Below the pieces are notes generated by a model, which ran no database searches, was not told the origin of the DNA, and saw only the letters and a list, made by a program, of their open reading frames with translations. Position numbers and translations under genes: made by a program. Below, piece after piece: positions 10,024 to 19,705 of a stretch of 64,000 nt of DNA; position 1 is the first letter of the stretch; each line of letters starts with the position of its first letter. Source of the stretch: JADJXV01 sp046328995 (GTDB taxonomy: Bacteria > Bacteroidota > Ignavibacteria > Kapaibacteriales > UBA961); NCBI GenBank assembly GCA_046328995.1, contig JAXLVN010000001.1, forward strand, positions 1,054,001-1,118,000. The letters run 5' to 3'.

Positions 10024-11091
10024 TTATTCCAGCAGTCTGTAGAGGATATCGGGATGGAATTGGGCACGTGAGAGTAGGGTCAGATTATCAATACTTTTCC
10101 GGAGAACAGCTGCTTCGGCAGTGAGAATTTTCTCACACCACAGAAGGGTAACTCCCTGAATTGAAGCTATTTCAACGCTTGCTTCCAAGGATGAAGCGCC
10201 ATACTTGAGCAGGTCAATATCGGCTTGAACGCCGATGATACTTGTTTGTAATTTTTCGAGTGTGGCGGAAGTTTTTTTCGAGAAGCCGGACAATTCCTCC
10301 GTGTATGCTTTTTCATGTCTTGTGGTGAAGTCACGGATAATTTCACGAGCTTTTTTCTCGTACGTTGATTTGTTTGAAGCCGATTCCTGATGTGCTTTGC
10401 GTAATGCAGCGATCATTTCAGTGTTAATTTTTTCGTGCGTTTTGTCGATGGCAACCCTCGCAGTGTCGATACGCGAGCAATTCGACTCGAGTGCCTTGGC
10501 TACGTCACAGCTTGCATGCTCGCTAGCGCAGGTACGGAGTGTTTTGATACGTCCGACGGCAGCTTCTTCCTCCTTGGTGAGTTTTTGGCCCGGAGCCGGA
10601 GATTTTGGGGCTTCCCGTGGTTCAGCGTCGGTGTTGATATTGAGCGATCGGAGGTATTCACTTTTTTCTTCGGCTTTCAGTTCGCTCATTTTTTTTCTAT
10701 GTTCAGGGTCGCGGAGCACTTCCTCGAGTCTCGGACCTTTTTTCTTCTCGGCAGCCGGGGCAGATGTCTCTTTCGCCTCTGTTGACGCCGAGGGCGCAGG
10801 TGGAGGCGTCGGAATGACAGGCGGGGCGAGCTTGAGTTTCAGGATTGTCAATGACGATTCGGCTGACTCTAGAGATTGGTAAATATACCCTGAAGTATCG
10901 CGCTTGAGGGTGATGCCTCCACGAACGGCTTCGATAGATTCGGGGAACGGAATACTGCATCGAGACAGAAGCGAGGTTATTGGTTGTTGTAATGGTACCT
11001 GCTGAGCGGTACTATCGATCGACATCAACAGCGGCAGAGCACACACGAAGAGTTTCATTCGCAGGGGAATTTTTTGAGAATATAACGTCAT
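10024..11091 (-). CDS. Secreted coiled-coil protein of unknown function
   Basis: 355 aa with an N-terminal signal peptide: a hydrophobic stretch KLFVCALPLLMSI followed by a likely AQQ cleavage region. A second ATG at 11058 would give a more standard signal peptide, so the start is uncertain between 11091 and 11058. Residues ~85-110 are Pro/Ala rich (VIPTPPPAPSAS), then come Glu/Lys-rich helices with strong coiled-coil character (about 120-330). No family was recognised. It is transcribed away from folD, 94 bp downstream of it, and is probably a periplasmic structural or scaffold protein (inference). Confidence 0.65.
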   Translation of the reverse strand: MTLYSQKIPLRMKLFVCALPLLMSIDSTAQQVPLQQPITSLLSRCSIPFPESIEAVRGGITLKRDTSGYIYQSLESAESSLTILKLKLAPPVIPTPPPAPSASTEAKETSAPAAEKKKGPRLEEVLRDPEHRKKMSELKAEEKSEYLRSLNINTDAEPREAPKSPAPGQKLTKEEEAAVGRIKTLRTCASEHASCDVAKALESNCSRIDTARVAIDKTHEKINTEMIAALRKAHQESASNKSTYEKKAREIIRDFTTRHEKAYTEELSGFSKKTSATLEKLQTSIIGVQADIDLLKYGASSLEASVEIASIQGVTLLWCEKILTAEAAVLRKSIDNLTLLSRAQFHPDILYRLLE

Positions 11092-11185
11092 TTTATAGAG
11101 TACAAAAAGATGAGAAAACTGTTACGGTAGCACAGGTTGCTTTACTTTAGCTATTCGGCGCCTCTGCTGCAACCGTTTGTATCAA

Positions 11186-12070
11186 TTACACAAAAATCTC
11201 ACCTGCTGCCGAACGGTATGTATTATCCAGCAGCATGGCGATTGTCATTGGTCCTACGCCTTTCGGTACGGGTGTAATTGCTTGTGATTTCGGAAACACG
11301 GATGCATAATCGACATCACCGACAAGCCGCGAGCCGGACTTCGTGGTGGGGTCTGCAATTTTGTTAATACCGACATCAATGACAATGACACCATCTTTCA
11401 CATCGTCGGCTGTGATACGATTGGGTACTCCTATTGCCGCCACCAGTACATCTGCCTGCCGTGTGAATTTGCGGATATCGTCTGTGCCTGTATGGCATAT
11501 TGTCACTACGGCATTGGCATACGGCGTTTTCTGATATAATAGATTCGTAATCGGCTTCCCGACGAGATTGCTGCGTCCGACGACGACGACATGTTTTCCG
11601 GCGAGGGAAATATTGGAGATTTTAAATAATTCCATAATCCCGGCCGGCGTACAGGGAACGAATCCCGGAAGGCCGAGGCATAATCTGCCGACATTTTCCG
11701 GATGGAGACCATCGACATCTTTATACGGGGAAATTGAGAATAATACTCGCTGTTCGTTGATATGTTTCGGCATCGGAAGCTGCACCAGAATTCCGTGAAT
11801 GGCAGGGTCATTGTTCCACGCTTCTATCACCGCCATGACCTCTGCTTCCGTTGTCGTGCTCGGGACCCGCATCACGACGGAATGGAAGCCTGCTTCGAGG
11901 CAGGCAGCTTCTTTCGAACGAACATAGACCTGTGAAGCAGGATTTTCGCCGACAAGCAACACAGCTAGACCGGGTTTTATACCACGTTGGGAATAAAGAA
12001 GTTCCGATTTCATTTTAATATCATTGCGGAGTGCCTGAGCAATGGATTTTCCGTCGATTATTTCAGTCAT
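11186..12070 (-). CDS. folD: Bifunctional methylenetetrahydrofolate dehydrogenase / cyclohydrolase
   Basis: 294 aa, full length. The enzyme interconverts 5,10-methylene-, methenyl- and 10-formyl-tetrahydrofolate with NADP(+) in the cytoplasm. Diagnostic motifs are visible: VYVRSKEAACLEAGF with the catalytic Lys, ILVQLPMPKHI in the first domain, DVDGLHPENVGRL, and the Rossmann segment VVVVGRSNLVGKP, ending with TPVPKGVGPMTIAMLLDNT. It lies 18 bp downstream of the O-antigen polymerase-like gene at the end of the polysaccharide-containing run, so it may share that transcript. Confidence 0.97.
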   Translation of the reverse strand: MTEIIDGKSIAQALRNDIKMKSELLYSQRGIKPGLAVLLVGENPASQVYVRSKEAACLEAGFHSVVMRVPSTTTEAEVMAVIEAWNNDPAIHGILVQLPMPKHINEQRVLFSISPYKDVDGLHPENVGRLCLGLPGFVPCTPAGIMELFKISNISLAGKHVVVVGRSNLVGKPITNLLYQKTPYANAVVTICHTGTDDIRKFTRQADVLVAAIGVPNRITADDVKDGVIVIDVGINKIADPTTKSGSRLVGDVDYASVFPKSQAITPVPKGVGPMTIAMLLDNTYRSAAGEIFV

Positions 12071-12088
12071 AAGTAGTAAGAGAGTATG

Positions 12089-13522
12089 TTATACAGACAC
12101 AGAAGGAGCAAGTAGTTTTTTAAGTGGAATATGCATTACTTTACAACGCAGCATTGGTTGCCCGGTTTCTCGGCAGGCAATGGCTACGATGGAATAAAAC
12201 AATGCAATTTCCAACCAAAATTGAGAGGAAACAAAGGTATTTGCGGTAACGGATGCAATCATCAAAAGCATCACATTATAGATTGATACATGTAATAATA
12301 TGGTCGTATCATCATCCAGAGAATAATTACGTCGTCGTGTTGTCAACGAGCGAAGAATTACAAACAGGGATGTTATCATACCACTATACATGACGAGGCC
12401 GATAAAACCGGTCTCGGCCAGACAAGAAAACACACCGGAATCTGAAAACCCATGTGCTTCCATCGTGTTGAAATAGTAGTATCCTCCCATTCCGATACCG
12501 GTCATTGGATAGGCGTACCAAACGTCCATGGCGTAGGTAATGGTACTCAAACGATCAAAAAATGACTCTCCGTATGTGGTCTCTGCCCTTCCACCGGCAT
12601 ATTTACTAAGTATCCCGCCGACACGTTGCGTAAAGAGACTCGTGACACTTATTTCAGTCATTGACTCAACGATAAGATCAGTGCTGATGATGATAACGAC
12701 CATGATGGCTATCATTTTGATGAGTTTAATACTCTTTTTAGAGCGTTCACTTACAAGACCATATACCACCAACCCCAATAGCATCGACAATGCCGTAAGT
12801 GAGAACGTTAGAAAAAGTGATACAATCGTTAGCACCGTCACAATAGTAATAAACCGTTTCGATTGTACAAAATGTTGTACATTTCGAAGATATGGCACCA
12901 TCAGGATAGTGAGGACAAACGTGCAAAACCCCGCCAGAGCAGAGGGTTCGCTAAAAATTGACGTTGCCCGATAAAAACTCCCGTAATTGAGACTGATTTG
13001 ACGGACATCCCCCTCATTAATCGATGACATGTCATACCCACCACGTCCGGCAATTGCAACGCTATTCATACTAATCCACGCGAATGGCAAATCCAACGCT
13101 CTGGCTATAAGCTGATAAATACCAAAGAGATGAATACCGACGGCTGAGATAAGTATAACTTTCATAGGCAGCTTCCAATCATCCGGGGTAATCTTCAGCC
13201 CTGACATCAGTACTGCAAGGGCTATGAGATATAAGAAATGAAACGTTGTTTTAAAATATTGTAGCTGTCGAGCCGGCTCACCATCTATGATAGGATTAAT
13301 TGCAGAGATGAGCACTGCACCGATGAGTCCAAAGAGAAAAAAAACAGCAAAATTACGGGGAAACTCGAGTACCTCCCCATCCCAAATGATACGCTTGGCA
13401 GCGACAGCAAGAAAGACCAACATTCCTATATCAAACACAGTCACCGGATACGTATCAATCGCAAAAAGCTGATAAATACCAAAAAACTGAGACGTAAACA
13501 GTATAAGCAGAGCAAATTTCAT
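12089..13522 (-). CDS. O-antigen ligase/polymerase-like membrane protein
   Basis: 477 aa with about ten to twelve hydrophobic segments and a long external loop in the C-terminal half (about 300-360, around the GGRAETTYGESFFDRL and GIGMGGYYYFNT segments). This is the pattern of the Wzy/WaaL (O-antigen ligase) superfamily, which joins lipid-linked glycans at the periplasmic side of the inner membrane. The family is very divergent in sequence, so polymerase and ligase cannot be separated here. Its place among glycosyltransferase genes supports a role in surface polysaccharide assembly. Confidence 0.75.
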   Translation of the reverse strand: MKFALLILFTSQFFGIYQLFAIDTYPVTVFDIGMLVFLAVAAKRIIWDGEVLEFPRNFAVFFLFGLIGAVLISAINPIIDGEPARQLQYFKTTFHFLYLIALAVLMSGLKITPDDWKLPMKVILISAVGIHLFGIYQLIARALDLPFAWISMNSVAIAGRGGYDMSSINEGDVRQISLNYGSFYRATSIFSEPSALAGFCTFVLTILMVPYLRNVQHFVQSKRFITIVTVLTIVSLFLTFSLTALSMLLGLVVYGLVSERSKKSIKLIKMIAIMVVIIISTDLIVESMTEISVTSLFTQRVGGILSKYAGGRAETTYGESFFDRLSTITYAMDVWYAYPMTGIGMGGYYYFNTMEAHGFSDSGVFSCLAETGFIGLVMYSGMITSLFVILRSLTTRRRNYSLDDDTTILLHVSIYNVMLLMIASVTANTFVSSQFWLEIALFYSIVAIACRETGQPMLRCKVMHIPLKKLLAPSVSV

Positions 13523-13529
13523 ATCGGCT

Positions 13530-15626
13530 TCAGAGTATTAATGTTCCGTGCGCCAAGTAGTGTTTCAAATCCTCCGGCGCCGTAATCGGCAGCGTACAGT
13601 GATAATTTTCACAAATCTGTACCGACGGAATGAGTGTATCTGCTTTAGACGTAGTAAACCAGGCAGCTTCTTGGGAATCGTCAGCATATATGAGCACAAA
13701 TCCAGGTAGAAACGCCTGTTGTAATATTACTACAAGCTCTTGTACCTTCGGTAGTTGCTGAGAGCCATGGACAACTATTTCCGCTCGCTTCCCCGTAAAA
13801 AATTCAAGAGCTGTCAGCATCCACGTAAATCCCGCCGAGTATGAGGTAATCTGCTTGCCAAACGCATACACTGCCTTGAGGGCAGACTCAGTAAAGTCAT
13901 TCCGCTGCAAGAGTGTACCTGCTTTCATAAGATTAACGACAGCCATTGAGTTGCCGGAAGGAATTGCGCCGTCATATACCTGCTTTTGCCCGGTAAAAGG
14001 CGTGGCTTCATGCTGCATTTCTGTGAGGAAAAATCCCCCGTGCTCATCTTCGAATTTATCTCTTACTTGTTCGGCAAGTATAATTGTTGCGTCAAGATAC
14101 CGTCGATTTCCGGTAGCCTGATACAACTCATACACCCCAAAACCCAGTGCTGCATAATCATCAAGCAAACCCCTGATTGCTGCTTCGTCGTCGCGATAGC
14201 GGTGAAGGACTTCCCTGCCATCCGCGTGCAACAATGTCGATTCGACGAATTCCCATGCTTTGGCAGCCCGCTCGGCATATCGCGAATCACCAAACGCTGC
14301 CGATGCCTTCGCAAGCGCTGCGATCATCATGCCGTTCCAATCGGTCAGAATTTTATCATCCAGCAAAGGACGTACTCTTTTCTGCCTTGCTTTCCAAAGT
14401 GTTGTGCGGATTACCTGAAGTTTATTCGTGAGCAAGTCTCTATCGAGTGAATGCGTGTCGGCATATACATCGACCGGTATTTGTAAGAACGGAATATTCT
14501 CTTCCAGCGGATTACCTGTGGACTCATCATGGAAGTTTCCTGAGCGTTCTATTCCAAACACATCACAGAACAAATGGGCATCTGACTCCGGAAGAAGAGC
14601 ATGGATTTCGTCGTATTTCCACACATAAAATTTCCCTTCGACTCCTTCACTATCAGCATCTTCGGCCGAATAAAACGCACCTTCCGGACTTGTAAGGCAT
14701 TCATCTACATAGGCTATGATTTCTTCGGCTGTTTGCTTGAAGAGTGGCTCGCGGGTCACCTGATACGCTTCGGTATATGCTATCGTCAGCCATGCTTGGT
14801 CATAGAGCATTTTCTCAAAATGCGGTAAAAACCACCGCTCATCGGTACTATAGCGGTGGAAGCCATACCCAACCTGATCGTAGATACCTCCTAAACGCAT
14901 TTTGGTAAGAGTTGTCGTCACCATTGCCAGAAGAGATTCATCCTTCGTACGAGCATACATTCTCAACAAAAAACACAACTGATGAGGGCTTGGAAATTTC
15001 GGACTTTGACGAAATCCCCCATAGACATCATCAAAATTCTGACGGAATATTTCAACTGTTTCTGTGAGAATGTCGGGCGTGAGCTCGGTGTAAAAATCTT
15101 GTTTTGCTCTTTCTTGCAATGCATTGTAAATATATGATGTTGACTCTACAATTTTCATCCGGTCCTTCTGCCACAAGCCGGCGATTTTCTCCAGAATATC
15201 GATGAGTCCGGCTCTGCCGTGTGAGCTGTGTTTTGGGAAATAAGTACCCGAAAAAAATGGCTTTTTATCCGGCATCATGATGATTGTCAATGGCCATCCG
15301 CCACGACCTGTCATGGCCTGGCATACCTCCATATACGCAGCATCAATATCAGGATGCTCTTCGCGATCGAGCTTGATTGGTATATAGTGGTCGTTCAGGA
15401 GAGTAGCGACACCGATATCTTCGAATGACTCATGCTCCATCACATGACACCAGTGGCAGGTGGCGTAGCCAATCGAAAGAAAAATCGGCTTATCTTCCCG
15501 CGATGCTGCTTCAAAAGCAGCGTCATTCCACGCTCTCCATTGTACCGGATTGTGCGCATGCTGCAGGAGATAGGGCGATTTTTCTTTCGCCAGCTCATTT
15601 GTATAACTAGGGCTTGCCTCAGGCAT
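13530..15626 (-). CDS. DUF255 thioredoxin-fold protein (YyaL/SPATA20 family)
   Basis: 698 aa, the usual length for this family. It opens with NELAKEKSPYLLQHAHNPV, then a thioredoxin-like domain with ATCHWCHVMEH, where Cys57 and Cys60 form a CxxC pair, followed by an (alpha/alpha)6-barrel-like region typical of N-acylglucosamine epimerase-type folds (for example the KILTDWNGMMIAALAKAS segment). The cellular role of the family is not settled; a redox or sugar-linked function has been proposed from its fold. The gene overlaps the upstream epimerase gene by 8 bp and lies 7 bp before the polymerase-like gene, so it is co-transcribed with them. Confidence 0.92.
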   Translation of the reverse strand: MPEASPSYTNELAKEKSPYLLQHAHNPVQWRAWNDAAFEAASREDKPIFLSIGYATCHWCHVMEHESFEDIGVATLLNDHYIPIKLDREEHPDIDAAYMEVCQAMTGRGGWPLTIIMMPDKKPFFSGTYFPKHSSHGRAGLIDILEKIAGLWQKDRMKIVESTSYIYNALQERAKQDFYTELTPDILTETVEIFRQNFDDVYGGFRQSPKFPSPHQLCFLLRMYARTKDESLLAMVTTTLTKMRLGGIYDQVGYGFHRYSTDERWFLPHFEKMLYDQAWLTIAYTEAYQVTREPLFKQTAEEIIAYVDECLTSPEGAFYSAEDADSEGVEGKFYVWKYDEIHALLPESDAHLFCDVFGIERSGNFHDESTGNPLEENIPFLQIPVDVYADTHSLDRDLLTNKLQVIRTTLWKARQKRVRPLLDDKILTDWNGMMIAALAKASAAFGDSRYAERAAKAWEFVESTLLHADGREVLHRYRDDEAAIRGLLDDYAALGFGVYELYQATGNRRYLDATIILAEQVRDKFEDEHGGFFLTEMQHEATPFTGQKQVYDGAIPSGNSMAVVNLMKAGTLLQRNDFTESALKAVYAFGKQITSYSAGFTWMLTALEFFTGKRAEIVVHGSQQLPKVQELVVILQQAFLPGFVLIYADDSQEAAWFTTSKADTLIPSVQICENYHCTLPITAPEDLKHYLAHGTLIL

Positions 15627-16629
15627 ACCGTTTCATGATATTGGGCAGTAAATACTCGTCAAATGTTCGCTTGAGATCATACTCCGGCTTCCATCCCCAG
15701 TCATGACGTGCAGCCGAGTCATCGACATCCGACGGCCAGGAATCGATAATCCCCTGTCTTTTTTCGTCCGGCTTGAATGAAATAACTGCCGATGGGAATG
15801 CTGCCTTTACTAACTGACTGAATTCCAAGGCAGTAGGCGCATATGCACCAATATTATAAATTCTCCGGGTCAGGTTCTCTGAGGGCGCTGCTGCGAGCTC
15901 CATTAAAGCACGCACGCCGTCCGGCATTGCCATGAACGGGATCTGCGCATCGGCTCGTACAAAGCAATCATAGGGTAGATTCTGCGCTGCTTTGTGGATC
16001 ATTTCCGGTGCAAAATCACTCGTGCCGCCGGTCGGAACAGTAAAGGCAGAAATTAATCCCGGAAATCGTACGCCTCGAAAATCAACGAAGCCTGTTTCCT
16101 GATGCGTCGAGAGCCGCTTGTAGAGCTCAGAATAATAACGGCCGAGATGCTCATTATACAGCTTATTAACTCCGTACATAGTCATCGGCATCAGGCAATC
16201 TTCTTCAGTAACTTTCCCGATTTCAAGCTTGTCGGCAAGTGATGGTATCCCATAGACTGCAATTGTACTCGGGAATAAAAATTTGACCTGATTCCCCGTT
16301 CGCTTGCCCATGCGATATGCTAACTGTAGAAAATTCAGGGTTCCTTCGACATTGACTTTATGCCCCTGCTCCGGATTACGCTCCGCACTCGTCGAAAGAA
16401 GGGCCGCGAGATGGTAAATTTCATCGACATCATATTTCTCTGCCGAACGAATCACGTCCTCGTCCAGGATATTTCCGACAATGACTTCCTCGCATAATGC
16501 CTGATGTTCACTCGACATCGGATTGAGATCTATCGCGACGACCGAATGTCCTTGACGCGTGAGCTCCTCGAGCAGAGTATGGCCTATTTCACCATTTGCT
16601 CCTGTAATGAGAATTGTTTTTTTGTGCAT
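15619..16629 (-). CDS. NAD-dependent epimerase/dehydratase, L-threonine 3-dehydrogenase-like
   Basis: 336 aa from the ATG at 16629, chosen because it starts directly at the Rossmann strand (KKTILITGANGEIGHTL); the frame is open upstream but that part is not family-like. It is an extended SDR: GANGEIG cofactor motif, PSTIAVYG, and YGVNKLYNE with the catalytic Tyr-Lys. The segments RGVRFPGLIS, GGTSDFAPEMIHKAAQ and FMAMPDGVRALMELA closely resemble the epimerase-type L-threonine 3-dehydrogenases rather than sugar epimerases. Threonine catabolism is therefore the better guess, although the neighbours are glycosyltransferases. An RKxG-type assay would be needed to decide. Confidence 0.82.
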   Translation of the reverse strand: MHKKTILITGANGEIGHTLLEELTRQGHSVVAIDLNPMSSEHQALCEEVIVGNILDEDVIRSAEKYDVDEIYHLAALLSTSAERNPEQGHKVNVEGTLNFLQLAYRMGKRTGNQVKFLFPSTIAVYGIPSLADKLEIGKVTEEDCLMPMTMYGVNKLYNEHLGRYYSELYKRLSTHQETGFVDFRGVRFPGLISAFTVPTGGTSDFAPEMIHKAAQNLPYDCFVRADAQIPFMAMPDGVRALMELAAAPSENLTRRIYNIGAYAPTALEFSQLVKAAFPSAVISFKPDEKRQGIIDSWPSDVDDSAARHDWGWKPEYDLKRTFDEYLLPNIMKRYA

Positions 16630-16678
16630 AGTTGTTGTGTGGATTGTGATACAATACGTTGATGTTCTTCCCCGGTGT

Positions 16679-16731
16679 GGACGGCAACGGGTGACCGCAG
16701 GCGACTGCTTGGGACACAGGGAACCGAACAC
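16679..16731. repeat. Dispersed ~53-bp intergenic repeat, copy 1
   Basis: This segment between the epimerase and the GT gene shares about three quarters of its bases with 58990-59042, including the block GGGTGACCGCAG. Both copies are intergenic and read in the same direction on the + strand. No protein reading explains the match. Confidence 0.5.
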
Positions 16732-16754
16732 TTATTTATATAATTTTCAATATA

Positions 16755-17567
16755 TTACTCTAATGACTTTAACTTCTTTTGCAGTGCATCATGGAGAGAC
16801 TGCCAGTCCACGAGTGGTGTCATCACGCCCTCGTGTAAATGCGTCGAGATACCCTTCATCGGTGAAATGCAGAGTGCTTTTCCAAAGAACAGCAGGCCAC
16901 CGAAGAGGCGGCGGCTGAGGTAGGCATCATTGGCATTTTTTGCTGATTTTGCCAGTATCCGGCGGTATTTTTGGACGGTTTTCCCCTCGCACAAGAAGGT
17001 AAACGTTGTATTGGTAATCTGCCGCCAGTGGCAGTATGTGGATACAAACAGCAACGAGAACCGACGGTACCGCGGCTTATAGCGGTCCGGATAATCCGGC
17101 GGATGGATGATCAGCGATCGTGTGGAAGTATTAATGAGTATTTCGAGGGACAGGCGGCGGGGCTTGTACCCGAATACTTCGTTTCGATTCACAATCAGAT
17201 CCGTTAAAATTTTGAATGAATCCGGCGTATGCAGATAATCATCTTCACAAAAATACACCCAATCATCGGGTTTTGCAGTATCGGCTACACGAAAACTTTC
17301 ACGAATCGAGTCGTCATTCCCCCAGCTTCCATGAGTAATTTGTACCGGAAAGCGGGCAAAAAAAGCTGTCAGCTCATCCGATAATTTATCGGCAAGTATA
17401 TGAATTGTATAATTATAGCCCTGCAGGGCCTCATAGAGACTCAAAAAACAAATCTTTATCAACGTTCGCTTGTCGAGTCCGAACGGACGCGGAGCATTAT
17501 GGAGAGAATGCACGACATCACACGTGCGAAAGAGGATGAGATAATGAGGCATTTTTTCAGAATTCAT
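16755..17567 (-). CDS. Glycosyltransferase, GT-A/family 2-like
   Basis: 270 aa from the ATG at 17567, whose ATGA overlaps the TGA of the upstream gene (17564-17566), so translational coupling is likely. A TTG two codons upstream is in frame but less convincing. The N-terminal half shows a nucleotide-sugar transferase pattern: PHYLILFRTCD, a middle WVYFCEDDYLHTPDS with an acidic DxD-like cluster (CEDD) for metal binding, and a conserved central strand before it. Sugar donor and acceptor are unknown. It probably adds a residue to the surface polysaccharide made by this gene run. Confidence 0.72.
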   Translation of the reverse strand: MNSEKMPHYLILFRTCDVVHSLHNAPRPFGLDKRTLIKICFLSLYEALQGYNYTIHILADKLSDELTAFFARFPVQITHGSWGNDDSIRESFRVADTAKPDDWVYFCEDDYLHTPDSFKILTDLIVNRNEVFGYKPRRLSLEILINTSTRSLIIHPPDYPDRYKPRYRRFSLLFVSTYCHWRQITNTTFTFLCEGKTVQKYRRILAKSAKNANDAYLSRRLFGGLLFFGKALCISPMKGISTHLHEGVMTPLVDWQSLHDALQKKLKSLE

Positions 17568-18583
17568 AGCCAACCCAGAAGCGTTTTTTTCATTGTTTCG
17601 TGACTCAAATGGTCAAATTTTTCGAGAGGGATATCGATGACCGAACGATAGAATTCTTCATCAGTAAGCAAGCGTTTTCCGAGAGCTATTGCGCCGTCAA
17701 TATCCATTTCATCGACCAGCATTGTCTGCGGAAAAAAGTCTTCGGCATGTCCCGTCGATCGGGTCGTAATCACCGGAATCTGCAGGGCAGCAGCATCGAG
17801 AACATTACGCCCCCATGTGTAGCGGTCATCTAAGTTCATCCATAAAAATGACTTACCGGTAATATCGAATACTCTGCTCAGATTCGTCACCGGTTCAATC
17901 CGCAGCCGCTCATCCTGATACAATCGTTTCACATTGTCGAAGGCGGCATACTTATCGACAGCGCTGCCGTATTTTTTGTAATTATTCCAGAGCAGCTTGA
18001 ATTTCCGGGAAAGTAAATGCTCGAAACCATAGAAGTCCAGACCGAGCTCTCGAGCCACAAGGTAATCATTCCATCGTGAGGTAAGCATTTGGCATAAAAG
18101 TACTTCCCTTTTACGAGCGTGGACCGGTACCGACAGCTCGCGTATTGATTCAGCCGGATAGGGAATCCCGAGATATTCGACTCTTGCGGATGTAATTGCG
18201 CGAAGGAGAGGGAGGGAGAATTTATTGATGCAATTGACGATATCGGCGGAGTCGAGGACTTGTTTCATGGTTGGATTCGGGCGTGTGTAGTCACTAGCCG
18301 ACCCTTCGATCAAGGCGATCCATCGTGCGGTAGGCGAGACATGATCCCGGAGACGGAGATATTCCCGAAATCGATCGAAATTTGTATTAGCTATAATTAT
18401 ATCATAATTAGCTATATCAGTATCGCGAGCAAGCTTATATCCGCAATAGTCCCCCCAGAAGGTAAACGCCCAGGCCTCGATCCCGTTCATCGTGTTTTTC
18501 ATCTGTGGCATTTCACGTGCAGACCATCGTGTGGAGTTGCCTCCAAGGACTAAGACGCGCGGCTCGTAGGATGGTCTGATCAT
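17564..18583 (-). CDS. Glycosyltransferase-like protein (GT-B fold suspected)
   Basis: 339 aa from the ATG at 18583; a TTG four codons upstream is possible but weaker. The C-terminal part, with RNVLDAAALQIPVITTRSTG followed by an acidic residue pattern, resembles the nucleotide-sugar-binding half of GT-B glycosyltransferases (GT4-like). The N-terminal half (VLVLGGNSTRWS, WAFTFWGDYCGYKLARD) is not recognised. The next gene overlaps it by 4 bp. The assignment rests on the C-terminal pattern and the neighbouring transferases, so the exact family is uncertain. Confidence 0.62.
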   Translation of the reverse strand: MIRPSYEPRVLVLGGNSTRWSAREMPQMKNTMNGIEAWAFTFWGDYCGYKLARDTDIANYDIIIANTNFDRFREYLRLRDHVSPTARWIALIEGSASDYTRPNPTMKQVLDSADIVNCINKFSLPLLRAITSARVEYLGIPYPAESIRELSVPVHARKREVLLCQMLTSRWNDYLVARELGLDFYGFEHLLSRKFKLLWNNYKKYGSAVDKYAAFDNVKRLYQDERLRIEPVTNLSRVFDITGKSFLWMNLDDRYTWGRNVLDAAALQIPVITTRSTGHAEDFFPQTMLVDEMDIDGAIALGKRLLTDEEFYRSVIDIPLEKFDHLSHETMKKTLLGWL

Positions 18584-18604
18584 AATTTCGTACAATAGTA
18601 GTAG

Positions 18605-19705
18605 TTATACGATGGGATATTGATTTGTTAGTTGTTCAAACGCGGCAACGATTCTCCTGCTTGTCACCGTGCGGAGATCATCACCATCGTCGGAGAGGAC
18701 GAGCACGCATTGTCCATGCTGTGGTCCCCACTGCTTTGCATGGCGGACTGAATTTTTATAGATACCGACAATCGGTCTCATAAAAGCGGCAGCGATATGG
18801 ATGATGGCTGTATCCGGAGAGATGACTGCCGAAGATCTGCTAACAACAGCGCAGAAATCGAGCACATCTTCTGAATACGGAAGTATATGTACATTAGAGG
18901 GATAGCTATCGTATAACGTGGCATACTTCTCTTTCTCCGATGGAGCTACATTGAGAAGTAGATGCAGCCGAGGATAGCGATTTCTCAGGAGACCGACGAG
19001 CTCTCTGACGGTACCGGATGTCATTTCCCGTTCCGAATTCCCTGCCGTCGTATTGATAAGCAGGGTCGGCGCTCCTAAAAACTGCCGGTAATATTGCTCT
19101 GCGTAGTCTCGATTCTTCGTGGACAATGCTATTGAAAGCTGCACGAGGTCGTCCCTGTATTCCCAGCCGAAGGTATCACAGAGAAATTTCACATGAATCT
19201 CGCTCATCGTGTGGTCATTCGGACTTGCCGGGAGCTGCGCATTGAAGAGAGCCGTGTATAAATGCGCTCGTTTGGGATTCGCCCACGTTATCTTCGTCGC
19301 CCGCCGACCGGAGAGCCAATTTGCCCAAAGTCCAGCTTTCGTGGCCTTATAAAAGACCATTGCGATGACACAATCGTACTTTTCACGACGTGCTATCCGG
19401 CGTAACTCAAGGAGTGAACGAAAGGTTCCCTCATAGCGCAAAACTTTGCTAATCCGCTTATCATGCGCCAGCACGCCTACATTACGCGGCGTGCCGAGCA
19501 CATGAAGTTCACAATTCGGTGCCTTGGTATGCAACAGATGAAAAACCGGCGTCGTGACAATCATATCACCGAGCACATCATAGCGCAGAATCAGAATTTT
19601 TTTCTGAGCGGCGATGTCGAGCGGGAGCGCCACTTGCTTATTGCGCAGCGTTATACGAAAGAGGAAATAACTGAAATTCCGGACGGCGGATTCAATCCAT
19701 TTCAT
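18605..19705 (-). CDS. Glycosyltransferase family 9 (heptosyltransferase-like)
   Basis: 366 aa from the ATG at 19705 (MKWIESAV), preferred over the longer open frame because it gives a family-like start; it overlaps the stop of the DUF2851 gene by 14 bp. The first Rossmann part reads KKILILRYDVLGDMIVTTPV, the hallmark of GT9 ADP-heptose:LPS transferases, and the second half has a TPDTA-like motif, VISPDTAIIHIAAAFMRPIVG, close to the donor-binding site. It probably adds a heptose or similar sugar to a lipopolysaccharide core. It forms part of a glycosyltransferase series with the two genes downstream. Confidence 0.9.
   Translation of the reverse strand: MKWIESAVRNFSYFLFRITLRNKQVALPLDIAAQKKILILRYDVLGDMIVTTPVFHLLHTKAPNCELHVLGTPRNVGVLAHDKRISKVLRYEGTFRSLLELRRIARREKYDCVIAMVFYKATKAGLWANWLSGRRATKITWANPKRAHLYTALFNAQLPASPNDHTMSEIHVKFLCDTFGWEYRDDLVQLSIALSTKNRDYAEQYYRQFLGAPTLLINTTAGNSEREMTSGTVRELVGLLRNRYPRLHLLLNVAPSEKEKYATLYDSYPSNVHILPYSEDVLDFCAVVSRSSAVISPDTAIIHIAAAFMRPIVGIYKNSVRHAKQWGPQHGQCVLVLSDDGDDLRTVTSRRIVAAFEQLTNQYPIV

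Noticed and set aside
15619..16731. Long version of the epimerase starting at 16731
   Set aside because: The Rossmann strand begins at the ATG at 16629; the upstream part overlaps the dispersed repeat.
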